A stretch of 58,057 bases of DNA from a virus, in the IMG/VR virus record IMGVR_UViG_3300030103_002567, positions 1 through 58,057 of that record, one strand, 5' to 3'. The position numbers and the translations under genes were made by a program. Under the pieces are notes generated by a model that had not been told where the DNA came from, searched no databases, and saw nothing but the letters and a program-made list of their open reading frames with translations. Below, one piece after another: positions 1 to 6,471 of the stretch (position 1 is the stretch's first letter; each line of letters starts with the position of its first letter).

Positions 1-66
1 GCTAGATTCTAAGCGGTGCGCTATCTGCAACGGCATTGCAAAAACGGCAAAAGTTTACAAAGGGTG

Positions 67-92
67 CACAATAAAGCGAAGGGGGCAACGTT
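67..92 (+). promoter_or_regulatory. Plus-strand copy of the phage CACAATAA-N12-AACGTT element
   Basis: CACAATAA (67-74), exactly 12 nt, then AACGTT (87-92). This is the same two-box layout that precedes many minus-strand genes at the far right of the window, but on the plus strand. Reading rightwards it would produce RNA antisense to the 160-720 gene. The TATA-rich tail found after most copies is missing. It may be a binding site rather than a promoter. Confidence 0.5.
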
Positions 93-104
93 TTACGAAA
101 CGTT
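87..104. repeat. Perfect 7-bp inverted repeat around AACGTTT
   Basis: AACGTTT (87-93), spacer TACG, AAACGTT (98-104). The left arm contains the AACGTT box of the promoter-like element at 67-92. No T-run follows on either strand, so a terminator is unlikely. A protein-binding operator is a reasonable guess. The rest of 1-159 holds no gene that I can support. Confidence 0.5.
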
Positions 105-159
105 TTAGTTTAGCAACGCAACGCTATAATATATATATTACCCAAAACGTCTATATGTC

Positions 160-720
160 TCACATATTTTTCAGCTCAATGTGCTTTACAAGGCTGGATG
201 TACTCTTGGGTTTCAGATGGGTCACATGGTCGGCAGCATCCATCTCGAACATTATGTATCTATTCTTGGGTTCTACCATGAACTCGGTTATCACCTCTCC
301 CTCACTGTCTACTCTACACAGACCATCCTTACATGAGAAATCGATAAACTCTAGATTCGCCAAAACTTTCGAGCCACCCACCTTTATATTAGACCCCCAT
401 AATCTATAGGGGGTACTCTTATAGATATACACTCTATCACTACTCATTGAGTCCTCGGTCATATACACCGATGTTATCGCACCATACACTCTACTCGGCT
501 CTATCGAGAACCTTAGGTTAAAGTCCTTATACATATCCATAGTGGTCATCCTCGAACAGGCGTTATAATATACTACTCCATCTATAGACTGAGGCTCATG
601 TTCAAGTCCTAATGAGAACCCCTTACCAATAATACCTACCCTCATAGAAGAGTAGTAATTCTTTGAACCATACTTAGGCTTCCTATTCTGAGCCTCGAAC
701 TCTATACCAAATCTTTTCAT
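160..720 (-). CDS. Hypothetical protein, 186 aa
   Basis: Family not recognised. The protein is soluble-looking, with many alternating hydrophobic stretches that suggest beta strands, and has no signal peptide or membrane segment. It is the last gene of a minus-strand run (tRNA, secreted protein, M23 peptidase, 58-aa protein). Its ATG begins one base after the stop of the 58-aa gene (TGA-T-ATG), so the two are probably translationally coupled. After it, transcription would run into the gene-free left end of the window. A role in host takeover or lysis is possible only by position. Confidence 0.75.
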   Translation of the reverse strand: MKRFGIEFEAQNRKPKYGSKNYYSSMRVGIIGKGFSLGLEHEPQSIDGVVYYNACSRMTTMDMYKDFNLRFSIEPSRVYGAITSVYMTEDSMSSDRVYIYKSTPYRLWGSNIKVGGSKVLANLEFIDFSCKDGLCRVDSEGEVITEFMVEPKNRYIMFEMDAADHVTHLKPKSTSSLVKHIELKNM

Positions 721-721
721 A

Positions 722-898
722 TCAATCAGCGCATCTTTCGTAACTATAACTTGTGTTCTCGTCAGAGTTCTTGTTTAATATGCCAACCAGAGAGTGTACG
801 TCCTCGTGGCTATCCAAACTAAGAACCTCACCCCATGGGTCTAACATATACACAACAACATCCTTATCATCTAACTTCTTTAATATCTTATAGCTCAT
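722..898 (-). CDS. Small hypothetical protein, 58 aa
   Basis: ATG at 898-896 and TGA at 724-722. The protein starts MSYKILKKLDDKDVVVYMLD and is acidic at its C-terminus. The start overlaps the end of the M23 peptidase gene by 11 nt, and the next gene starts one base after its stop, the packing expected of a real gene in a compact operon. It fills what would otherwise be the only gap in this minus-strand run. Family not recognised. Confidence 0.7.
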   Translation of the reverse strand: MSYKILKKLDDKDVVVYMLDPWGEVLSLDSHEDVHSLVGILNKNSDENTSYSYERCAD

Positions 899-1538
899 AA
901 CTAAATCCTTTACGTTTTATCAAAATACTATCTCTTGAGTGCAGCACATCGTCAGGGTCTATGGGCACACCCAGAAACCGAGTCTCATAATGTAGATGTG
1001 GCCCTGTCGACCTGCCTGTAGAACCTATCACCCCTATAGGGTCGCCTGCAAGTAAGGTATCACCCTCCTCAACCAATAGACTCCAGTGGTGAGCATAGTA
1101 CGTCTCAAGTCCGTTATAATGTCTAACGACAACTAAGTTGCCGTAGCCTCCATTATACCCTAGACTTGAATACCTAACCACTCCATCGAATGAAGACACT
1201 GACGTGTCCCTATTACATCCCGAATAGTCTACACCGTAGTGCATCCTACCCCATCTCCATCCGTACCCACTTGACTTATGAGCAAGAACAGGAAATACAG
1301 CGCTATCGTAATGTATCACTATGGAGTCTACAGCACTGTCGTGCTCGTAGTGTATGTATGGACAGTCATCACCGTATAGCGTGTCCAAAAAAAGAGGAGG
1401 CTCTTCAACCTCAACGGTATCCAAAACCTCCTCCTCTTCACATAAAAAGAAATCCTCGTTGAATTTATCTCTGTTGCAAAATAGTATGGCTATATCAATT
1501 AACAATATCCCCACAGCTATGGTCAATATATTATTCAT
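888..1538 (-). CDS. M23 family peptidase with N-terminal membrane anchor
   Basis: Probable zinc endopeptidase cutting peptide cross-links of peptidoglycan. Residues 3-21 form a hydrophobic anchor, followed by an acidic linker (34-47). The M23/LytM catalytic domain covers about 85-200: H100-x3-D104 supplies the first zinc ligands, H150/H151 the general-base position and H181-L-H183 the classic HxH motif. The core ends IDPDDVLH. The anchor would hold it at the inner membrane facing the periplasm. The downstream 58-aa gene overlaps by 11 nt and the upstream secreted protein by 8 nt. A second, unrelated wall hydrolase (amidase at 28990) sits in the late block, so this one may serve entry, wall remodelling or early lysis. 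Confidence 0.88.
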   Translation of the reverse strand: MNNILTIAVGILLIDIAILFCNRDKFNEDFFLCEEEEVLDTVEVEEPPLFLDTLYGDDCPYIHYEHDSAVDSIVIHYDSAVFPVLAHKSSGYGWRWGRMHYGVDYSGCNRDTSVSSFDGVVRYSSLGYNGGYGNLVVVRHYNGLETYYAHHWSLLVEEGDTLLAGDPIGVIGSTGRSTGPHLHYETRFLGVPIDPDDVLHSRDSILIKRKGFSYEL

Positions 1539-1770
1539 CCTCCCTATATATTATATATGATGGCAGCTTGCTGAGAGGACTGTATACTACCCTTATGGTG
1601 TCCCAGCCATTAGTCAGTGTATAGACAACATTATTGTCTATTAACTGAACTAAACTACGGTAGCCGTCTTGATAGGATTCCTTCATCAACTGCTCTTGTG
1701 TAAGTGTAAAATACGGATGTTGTCCGTAACAACAAGACAAACACATAAAAAATATTATAATAGCTTTCAC
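1531..1770 (-). CDS. Small secreted or lipoprotein-like protein, 79 aa
   Basis: Starts with a Sec-type signal sequence (MKAIIIFFMCLSCCYGQ) whose cysteines at 13-14 could be lipidated, though the lipobox is imperfect. The mature part is about 60 residues and not recognised. It begins 4 nt after the tRNA and overlaps the membrane-anchored M23 peptidase start by 8 nt, so the two are likely co-translated exports acting on the envelope. A lysis partner (outer-membrane spanin-like) is conceivable but not shown. Confidence 0.7.
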   Translation of the reverse strand: MKAIIIFFMCLSCCYGQHPYFTLTQEQLMKESYQDGYRSLVQLIDNNVVYTLTNGWDTIRVVYSPLSKLPSYIIYREDE

Positions 1771-1774
1771 TTTG

Positions 1775-1848
1775 TACTCCCATCAGGAATCGAACCTGAA
1801 ACCTACTGCTTAGAAGGCAGTTGCTCTATCCAGTTGAGCTATAGGAGC
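1775..1848 (-). tRNA. tRNA-Arg (anticodon UCU)
   Basis: Read on the minus strand, a complete 74-nt cloverleaf folds: acceptor GCTCCTA with TGGGAGT, D-stem GCTC/GAGC, anticodon stem ACTGC/GCAGT around CTTCTAA (anticodon TCT at 1814-1812), T-arm TCAGG-TTCGAAT-CCTGA and discriminator A. CCA is not encoded. It decodes AGA/AGG, the arginine codons this phage uses heavily, especially in the basic protein block at 4345-8283. It is the first element of the leftward transcription unit. Confidence 0.95.
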
Positions 1849-1900
1849 ATACTCTAAGATTATACTATTATACTACATAAACAAGGATTTATGACTAAAG

Positions 1901-2070
1901 TCGTCATTTAGATGACGAGAATAGTGACGAGAATTGATATCTAACTAATTGATTATCAATACTAGTGACGACTTTGACGACTTTTTTCTTGATTTTTAAA
2001 AGAAATAAAAAAAGATATATAAGAATATATATATATAGAAAAAGCAGGGATGAACTTGTCAGACTCGTCA
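1901..2070. promoter_or_regulatory. Divergent control region with TGACGA operator-like repeats
   Basis: Between the leftward tRNA and rightward groEL, the hexamer TGACGA or its complement occurs six times: a perfect inverted pair TCGTCAT-TTAG-ATGACGA (1901-1918), then 1925-1930, 1966-1971, 1975-1980 and TCGTCA at 2065-2070. TGACGAGAAT is directly repeated at 1913-1922 and 1925-1934. An ATTGATA/TATCAAT inverted pair lies at 1933-1939 and 1954-1960. The spacing suggests cooperative binding of a regulator controlling both directions. No clear -7 box was identified. Confidence 0.55.
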
Positions 2071-2105
2071 CACACTGCTATATTAGTGGCATAAAATTAA
2101 ATGTA

Positions 2106-3719
2106 ATGAATGAGTCAGGATATACACCAAAAGATTTACACTTTGACCAGGAGGCAAGAGAACGCCTTATATCTGGCATAGAAAAGATTGCTAAGGCAGT
2201 CAAGTCCACAATGGGCCCTATGGGTAAGACAGTTATCATAGAGTCGCCTAACCACACACATGGAATCACAGTTACCAAAGATGGAGTCACCGTGGCTAAA
2301 GCCGTGGCATTACTAGACCCGATTGAGAATCTAGCTGTAAAGATGGTTAGAGAGGCTGCCGACAGGACAGCCCTGTCGTCAGGTGATGGAACTACCACCG
2401 CTATCGTATTAACGGAGTCTATTGTTATGGAAGGGTTAAAAATGATTGAGCCACACCATAATGTGTCTGAGGTTATACGATGTATAAACAGGGAGTGCGA
2501 GAAAGTAATAGAAAAGCTAAACGAACACTCTATAAGTATAAACGAAAAGAGATTAAAGGATGTAGCGACTATATCTGCCAATAACGACCCTGATATAGGA
2601 AGTATCATCCATGATACCTATAAGAAGGTTGGAATGAAGGACGGTATAGTTACTGTAGAGAAAAGCCAGACTACGGAGACTAGTTCTGATGTTACGGACG
2701 GAATCAAGATAGATAGAGGGTATACTTCACCCTTATTCATAAACAACCACAAAAAGGATGAGTGCGTTTTTGATAACGTAGACATTCTTGTTACTGACAG
2801 CTCTATTGACAACCTTGAGAAGATTGCTCCTGTTCTTAATGCATGCATCACAGAGGGACGTAAGCTATTGATTATAGGACCATGCTCTCAGAATACTATG
2901 AACGCCTTAGCGGCTAATGCTGTAAGAGGTAAGCTTCAGGTGTGTAATGTATTACCACCAGACTTTGGATTCCGTAAGCACGAGCTGATGAGCGACATTG
3001 CTCTATCTGTTGGGGCTAAGTACTTCTCTGAGCAGACTATAGACAGTATACAGTTCTGTACTGTAGCTGACCTAGGAAAGGCTGACAGGGTCATTGTAGA
3101 CAGAGATGGCACTGTTGTCATTGGAGGTAAGGGAGACCAAGAGGAGATTGCTAGTCGCATTGAGGAGCTGAAGTCTGCTAAGGATAACTCGAAGAAGAAA
3201 GCTGAGAAGGACTTCATCCAAAGACGTATTGCAGGACTTAGAGGTTCGATAGGTGTAATACGTGTAGGGGGTAACTCAGATGTTGAGCAGAAGGAGCTGT
3301 ACGACAGAGTGGACGACGCTGTGTGTGCTGTGCGCTCTGCGCTTGATGATGGGGTGCTGCCAGGCGGAGGGGTTGCTCTACATAACGAGAGCATAGACCT
3401 GTTAGAGGTTGGTGAAACTCAAGAGGAGACTGTGGCCAGGAAGATTTTATTAGAGGCCATAAAAGCTCCTATGCGTCAGATACTTGAGAATGCAGGGTTG
3501 GACCACAACGAGATAGTCTCTAAGATTCAGTGTACCGCCACAGGTAGAGAGGGTTACGACGTTAAGAACGGGGTGCATGGTGACATGATTGACATGGGTA
3601 TTATTGACCCGACCAAGGTTACTAAGAACGCTCTGCGTAATGCTGTCTCTGTTGCGACAACTATACTAGGTACGAATGCGATAATCACAATGGCTAGAAG
3701 TTATGAGACCAGTAAATAA
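2106..3719 (+). CDS. groEL: Phage-encoded GroEL chaperonin (60 kDa type)
   Basis: ATP-driven folding chamber subunit. From the chosen ATG it is 537 aa, near the usual 540-550, and starts at the normal GroEL N-terminus. The frame is open to 1965, but that extra 47-residue stretch is low-complexity and unlike GroEL. Visible signatures: TMGPMGK (35-41), KDGVTVAK (58-65), the catalytic nucleotide loop GDGTTT (93-98) with D94, the apical domain in the middle, and the C-terminal nucleotide-site segment DRVDDA followed by GVLPGGGVAL. The GGM tail of bacterial GroEL is missing. groES overlaps its end by 17 nt, giving a complete chaperonin pair, probably for folding the phage capsid or giant virion proteins. 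Confidence 0.95.
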   Translation: MNESGYTPKDLHFDQEARERLISGIEKIAKAVKSTMGPMGKTVIIESPNHTHGITVTKDGVTVAKAVALLDPIENLAVKMVREAADRTALSSGDGTTTAIVLTESIVMEGLKMIEPHHNVSEVIRCINRECEKVIEKLNEHSISINEKRLKDVATISANNDPDIGSIIHDTYKKVGMKDGIVTVEKSQTTETSSDVTDGIKIDRGYTSPLFINNHKKDECVFDNVDILVTDSSIDNLEKIAPVLNACITEGRKLLIIGPCSQNTMNALAANAVRGKLQVCNVLPPDFGFRKHELMSDIALSVGAKYFSEQTIDSIQFCTVADLGKADRVIVDRDGTVVIGGKGDQEEIASRIEELKSAKDNSKKKAEKDFIQRRIAGLRGSIGVIRVGGNSDVEQKELYDRVDDAVCAVRSALDDGVLPGGGVALHNESIDLLEVGETQEETVARKILLEAIKAPMRQILENAGLDHNEIVSKIQCTATGREGYDVKNGVHGDMIDMGIIDPTKVTKNALRNAVSVATTILGTNAIITMARSYETSK

Positions 3720-3966
3720 ATATATTATAATCGAAAAGATAGAGGAGGAGCTCGTCAATAAGGAGGGGCTGATTCTATCTAAGGACGATGAGATTCACTA
3801 CAGATACAAGAAGGCTCGCGTGTTAGGCGTGGGCGAGAACGTGTCTGAGATTTCAAGTGGCGACCATATATACTACGACCAGTCGGGTGGGTACGACATG
3901 ATGATAGATGGCGAGAAGCATACCATCATACTTGACCGCGACGTTGTTGTCGTTCTTGATTCATAG
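3703..3966 (+). CDS. groES: Phage GroES-like co-chaperonin
   Basis: The 87-aa lid subunit for the adjacent GroEL. It follows the Cpn10 pattern: RPVNKYIIIEKIEE at the N-terminus, a mobile-loop region carrying the hydrophobic GLIL group, then GVGE and a GDHIYY turn equivalent to the GDIV segment, ending in DVVVVLD. It is about ten residues shorter than host GroES, with a shortened roof loop. It overlaps groEL by 17 nt and its last 41 nt overlap the converging winged-helix gene. Confidence 0.9.
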   Translation: MRPVNKYIIIEKIEEELVNKEGLILSKDDEIHYRYKKARVLGVGENVSEISSGDHIYYDQSGGYDMMIDGEKHTIILDRDVVVVLDS

Positions 3967-4339
3967 ACTCAATGGCTCTACGCCTTCTACGTTTCATATA
4001 AGTTTCGTCATTCCGAAGTGCAGGGTCTACTTCCTGTACACTCTCTCCTGACAGCACGCTGTACAGGTTGCGAATCATGCGCTTACTATTCGGACTGACT
4101 TCATAGAGGCCCTTTATGGGGCCTCTTTTACTTAGGTTGACTATCCACCCGTTAGATACTAATCGAGCAAACCTATTCTTGTCCCATGAGAAAACCTTCT
4201 CGAACCTCTTAAAGTGTTCACGCCTAAACCTTCCTTCATCAAAAAGGAAGAGTAGCATTTCTAAATCTGGGTACGATAATTTATGCTTGTCGCAGATGTA
4301 CATGCGTACCGTGCGCCAATACTTGAGATAATTATTCAT
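3926..4339 (-). CDS. Probable winged-helix regulator, 137 aa
   Basis: Start chosen at MNNYLKYWRTVRMYICDKHK. An in-frame ATG 19 codons upstream lies across the opposing promoter and is less likely. Residues about 5-100 alternate helices with a basic wing-like segment (SKRGPIKGLYEVSPNSKRM), resembling MarR/PadR-type winged helices. The C-terminus is strongly basic (KRRRRRA). It runs against both neighbours, overlapping the groES 3' end by 41 nt and diverging from the late block. By position it is a candidate switch between groEL/ES and late transcription. The fold call is by eye. Confidence 0.65.
   Translation of the reverse strand: MNNYLKYWRTVRMYICDKHKLSYPDLEMLLFLFDEGRFRREHFKRFEKVFSWDKNRFARLVSNGWIVNLSKRGPIKGLYEVSPNSKRMIRNLYSVLSGESVQEVDPALRNDETYMKRRRRRAIESMNQERQQRRGQV
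4105..4129 (+). terminator. Rho-independent terminator for groEL-groES, inside the antisense gene
   Basis: AGAGGCCC (4105-4112) pairs with GGGCCTCT (4119-4126) around a 6-nt loop, followed by TTTT. It lies 139 nt past the groES stop but within the coding sequence of the minus-strand winged-helix gene, so the same bases encode protein on one strand and stop RNA synthesis on the other. Confidence 0.7.
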
Positions 4340-4347
4340 TATATTTG
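4340..4347 (+). promoter_or_regulatory. Bacteroidota-type -7 box (TATATTTG)
   Basis: Exact match to the TAnnTTTG -7 consensus, between the divergent starts at 4339 and 4345/4366. It would start RNA near 4354, which favours GTG 4366 over TTG 4345 as the start of the first basic-protein gene and makes this the first late promoter. Confidence 0.65.
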
Positions 4348-4608
4348 ATTGATAAATATACAAAGGTGAGTAAGACTTCCGACTACTATAAATCAAATCC
4401 TGAGGCTAGAGAGAAGAGGCTTGAGTACCAAAGGAGGTATAACAGGCAAAGAAGGGAGCGATTGAGAAGAAGCTTCCTTAATAAAGAGAATAGAAAAAGG
4501 GGTACTTACGGAAATGGCGACGGACTGGATGTTTCTCACAGAAGCGATGGTTCGACGTTTTTAGAAGATGAAGGAACAAACAGAGCAAGAAACAGAGGCA
4601 AGGCATGA
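4345..4608 (+). CDS. Small basic conserved phage protein, up to 87 aa
   Basis: Resembles a short Lys/Arg-rich family seen in uncultured marine phages: SNPEAREKRLEYQRRYN, then a TYGNGDGLDVSH turn and an acidic-to-basic tail LEDEGTNRARNRG. The open frame starts at TTG 4345, but this lies inside a -7 promoter box. GTG at 4366 (VSKTSDYYKSN) is the better start, giving 80 aa. The last bases overlap the next gene (ATGA). Function unknown. Its charge suggests nucleic-acid or capsid-interior binding. Confidence 0.8.
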   Translation: MIDKYTKVSKTSDYYKSNPEAREKRLEYQRRYNRQRRERLRRSFLNKENRKRGTYGNGDGLDVSHRSDGSTFLEDEGTNRARNRGKA

Positions 4609-4922
4609 GTATATTGAATCCAAGATTTAGGAGAGGACCATTCTCTATGAGGTTTGCACAGTTCAACCCTTTGCAGAGTCAGTATACGCCACAGGCAAGC
4701 CTGACCATGAGAGGTAAAAGGGGTTTAACAACTACACTTAGCACCACCATGAGAAACACTCAGCCTGCTCCATTCTTAAAAGAAGGGTTTCAATATAAGC
4801 CTGCGCTTAGCTTTGGGGCTAACTTCAATAAAAGATTTAAAAAGGGTAACTTAAACCTTAATGTTAATGTAGACCCAAAGGGGCCACAGAAGGTCTCTGC
4901 GGGAGTTAGATACACGTTCTAA
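4605..4922 (+). CDS. Hypothetical basic protein, 105 aa
   Basis: Starts in an ATGA overlap with the previous gene and ends in a TAATG overlap with the next. The protein is basic, with Gly/Asn-rich alternating strands, and ends in NVDPKGPQKVSAGVRYTF, a terminal-Phe strand reminiscent of beta-barrel ends. No signal peptide, so it is probably not exported. Family not recognised; a minor virion protein by position. Confidence 0.75.
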   Translation: MSILNPRFRRGPFSMRFAQFNPLQSQYTPQASLTMRGKRGLTTTLSTTMRNTQPAPFLKEGFQYKPALSFGANFNKRFKKGNLNLNVNVDPKGPQKVSAGVRYTF

Positions 4923-5089
4923 TGGCAAAAGGAAGAACAAAAAAGAAAGGAAATAAAATTTGTCCAGAGGGCATAGCCTGGGCAAAGAGGACGTTTGATA
5001 CATACCCATCAGCGTATGCGAACATGGCGGCCTCTAAGTATTGTAAAGACCCGAACTATGCTAAGGGTGCTAAAAAAGGTAAGAAATAA
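4922..5089 (+). CDS. Small basic conserved phage protein, 55 aa
   Basis: ATG overlaps the previous stop (TAATG), and its own stop overlaps the next ATG the same way. It carries a recognisable motif of marine-phage small proteins, AWAKRTFDTYPSAYANMAA followed by SKYC, with flanking Lys/Gly-rich tails and two cysteines (C14, C41). Function unknown. Confidence 0.8.
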   Translation: MAKGRTKKKGNKICPEGIAWAKRTFDTYPSAYANMAASKYCKDPNYAKGAKKGKK

Positions 5090-5271
5090 TGCCAACAGTA
5101 ACATATAAATGCGGAATGTCTGGAAGGGAAATGACTAAAACGTTTCCTTATAATGCGACTGGGAAAGCTCAAGCTGACTCTTTTGCTAAAGTGACAGGCG
5201 GGACTTTGGTCAACAATCCAAACTACGGTATGGAGGGCCAGTCAACTACTAAGAAAAACAAGTCTTATTAA
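5089..5271 (+). CDS. Small conserved phage protein, 60 aa
   Basis: Starts in a TAATG overlap. Contains the pattern TFPYNATGKAQADSFAK, then GGTLVNNPNYGMEG and a Lys-rich tail. I recall similar short proteins beside the SAYAN-type protein in marine phages. No catalytic residues apparent. Part of the basic small-protein block. Confidence 0.78.
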   Translation: MPTVTYKCGMSGREMTKTFPYNATGKAQADSFAKVTGGTLVNNPNYGMEGQSTTKKNKSY

Positions 5272-5272
5272 T

Positions 5273-5434
5273 ATGGCTGATAAGAAAAGAGTTGCTGCCC
5301 CTAAAGGATTTCATTGGATGAAGGGCAGGGGTGGTAAACTCAAATTAATGAAGGACCCTTCATCTGGATATAAAAAGCATGCTGGTTCTTCCAAGTATGC
5401 TGATTTCCCAATTCAAAAAATACATAGGAAATAA
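5273..5434 (+). CDS. Small basic protein, 53 aa
   Basis: ATG one base after the previous stop; its stop overlaps the next ATG (TAATG). MADKKRVAAPKGFHWMKGRG at the N-terminus, strongly basic with evenly spread Lys and His. No known domain. Coding is supported by its exact fit between coupled genes and by its composition, which matches the neighbours. Confidence 0.72.
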   Translation: MADKKRVAAPKGFHWMKGRGGKLKLMKDPSSGYKKHAGSSKYADFPIQKIHRK

Positions 5435-5583
5435 TGGCAGGTTCAGTAAGATATGGCGATATAAACATAAGTGACGCTCAGGTTGATAGGCTTTTAACTG
5501 CTAAGCAGCAAACATTACCAAAAGACCTTCAGAAGAAAATAGTAAAGTCTAAATTGAAAGACAACAAACGTGGGAGAGCTTAA
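5434..5583 (+). CDS. Small protein, 49 aa
   Basis: TAATG start. MAGSVRYGDINISDAQVDRL is followed by a predicted amphipathic helix and a basic tail ending KRGRA. The next gene starts at GTG inside its last codons, a 14-nt overlap. Family unknown; the fifth of a chain of coupled small basic genes. Confidence 0.7.
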   Translation: MAGSVRYGDINISDAQVDRLLTAKQQTLPKDLQKKIVKSKLKDNKRGRA

Positions 5584-5824
5584 AAAATGGAGAGACGAGA
5601 AATGGGTACGAATAGGGACGGATGGTTCTATACTGGGCGCTTGTGGTACGAGCAAGAACAAGAAGAACCCAGACCGTTGCCTACCCCTGAAGAAGGCTCA
5701 GAGCATGAGCAAGGCGGAGCGTGCTGCCACTGCAAGGAAAAAGAAGCGTGCGGGTGCGAGAGGGAAGACTGTGGTTGCGAACACTGCTGCAGGAAGAGTA
5801 ACTAAAAAATATACTAAGCGATGA
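5570..5824 (+). CDS. Basic conserved phage protein, 84 aa
   Basis: GTG start, overlapping the previous gene by 14 nt. The N-terminal motif LKKWRDEKWVRIGTDGSI then GACGTSKNKK and C-terminal SKAERAATARKKKRAG match my memory of a widespread marine-phage small protein. Two cysteines (C25, C37) sit in the middle. Strongly basic; the stop overlaps the next ATG (ATGA). Confidence 0.82.
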   Translation: MGELKKWRDEKWVRIGTDGSILGACGTSKNKKNPDRCLPLKKAQSMSKAERAATARKKKRAGARGKTVVANTAAGRVTKKYTKR

Positions 5825-6270
5825 TAGATTACAATAGCATACCATTCAAGAACTCAGCCATTGATAAAATAGCTGGAACTCTCGGTAAAAAGAGAGATGT
5901 AGGACTTGGGGATACTCCTCAGGGTGGATACTCTAAGATTGTTACGGTCAAAGGCCCTCATACTTCTATTAGAAGGGAAACAAGATTAGAGCCTTCAGGA
6001 GATGTGTCTTTTAGTTTGTCCAAAGAGTTAAAGCATAAGAACAGGGTCAAAACAAAAGATGTGCAAATATCTGATGGTAGGGGCACAATAACCACGGTCA
6101 GGAAGACTGGCAAGGGTATTGTGACTAGAGAAATGAACATAAGGCCAGGCAGAGCAAGAAGGCTTCAAAGAAGATACACGAGAAGGGTTAACAGGATGCA
6201 TACAGACGGAGGCCCAGGGGCTACTCAAGTTCCTACTCAAGGAGGGGGTATGATATATAAATACGAATAA
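5821..6270 (+). CDS. Hypothetical basic virion-type protein, 149 aa
   Basis: ATGA overlap with the previous gene. The N-terminus (IPFKNSAIDKIAGTLG) leads into a central beta-strand stretch and a very Arg-rich segment RPGRARRLQRRYTRR near 110-124, ending in a Gly-rich tail. Its layout (ordered front, repetitive strand region, basic end) recurs in the 165- and 280-aa proteins downstream, so they may form a family of related virion components. Confidence 0.75.
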   Translation: MIDYNSIPFKNSAIDKIAGTLGKKRDVGLGDTPQGGYSKIVTVKGPHTSIRRETRLEPSGDVSFSLSKELKHKNRVKTKDVQISDGRGTITTVRKTGKGIVTREMNIRPGRARRLQRRYTRRVNRMHTDGGPGATQVPTQGGGMIYKYE

Positions 6271-6281
6271 TCCATAATTAG

Positions 6282-6289
6282 TATCTTTA
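6282..6289 (+). promoter_or_regulatory. TATCTTTA -7 box variant
   Basis: The same TATCTTTA octamer recurs just upstream of 21736 and 30830, each time at a gene preceded by a short gap. Here it sits 5 nt before the ATG at 6294, implying almost no leader. A variant of the TAnnTTTG box. Confidence 0.45.
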
Positions 6290-6293
6290 AGAC

Positions 6294-6467
6294 ATGAAAA
6301 AATTAAACGAAATTTTAAAGTGGGCTACCAGCGATTTAGCGGTAGCAGTGTATGCTGCAATTATTGCAGGAGTTTTGTTAGCTAAGGGTGTTACTGTTAT
6401 TGGCGGTGCAGGCCTAGGCATCGCTGCCACAAAGTTGTGGTCTGCGACTAAATCTTTGATAAAATAA
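6294..6467 (+). CDS. Small membrane protein, 57 aa (holin-like by size)
   Basis: ATG 6294, stop TAA 6465-6467. A short amphipathic N-terminus (MKKLNEILKWATSDL) is followed by one long hydrophobic stretch, about 16-49, rich in Ala/Gly/Val, and a basic C-terminus. It could span the membrane once or as a tight hairpin. It has its own TATCTTTA box and sits apart from the 3-segment holin at 10883, so it may be a second holin, an antiholin or a virion membrane peptide. Confidence 0.7.
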   Translation: MKKLNEILKWATSDLAVAVYAAIIAGVLLAKGVTVIGGAGLGIAATKLWSATKSLIK

Positions 6468-6471
6468 AAAT

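Noticed and set aside
155-409. 84-aa plus-strand frame opposite the 186-aa gene
   Set aside because: Antisense shadow with no recognisable sequence. The plus-strand promoter-like element lies 62 nt upstream, much farther than in other units.
1965-2105. N-terminal extension of the GroEL frame
   Set aside because: The extra 47 residues are low-complexity, hydrophobic then basic, unlike any GroEL N-terminus, and overlap the TGACGA operator region. The ATG at 2106 gives a normal start.
2078-3394. Long minus-strand frames opposite groEL
   Set aside because: Ser/Thr/Ile-rich composition typical of reverse frames of a conserved gene. GroEL coding is certain.
5587-5805. Cys/Glu-rich 72-aa frame inside the 84-aa basic gene
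   Set aside because: Looks metal-binding, but it is the +2 frame of a Lys-rich conserved protein, where AAG/GAA/TGC codons create such residues by chance.
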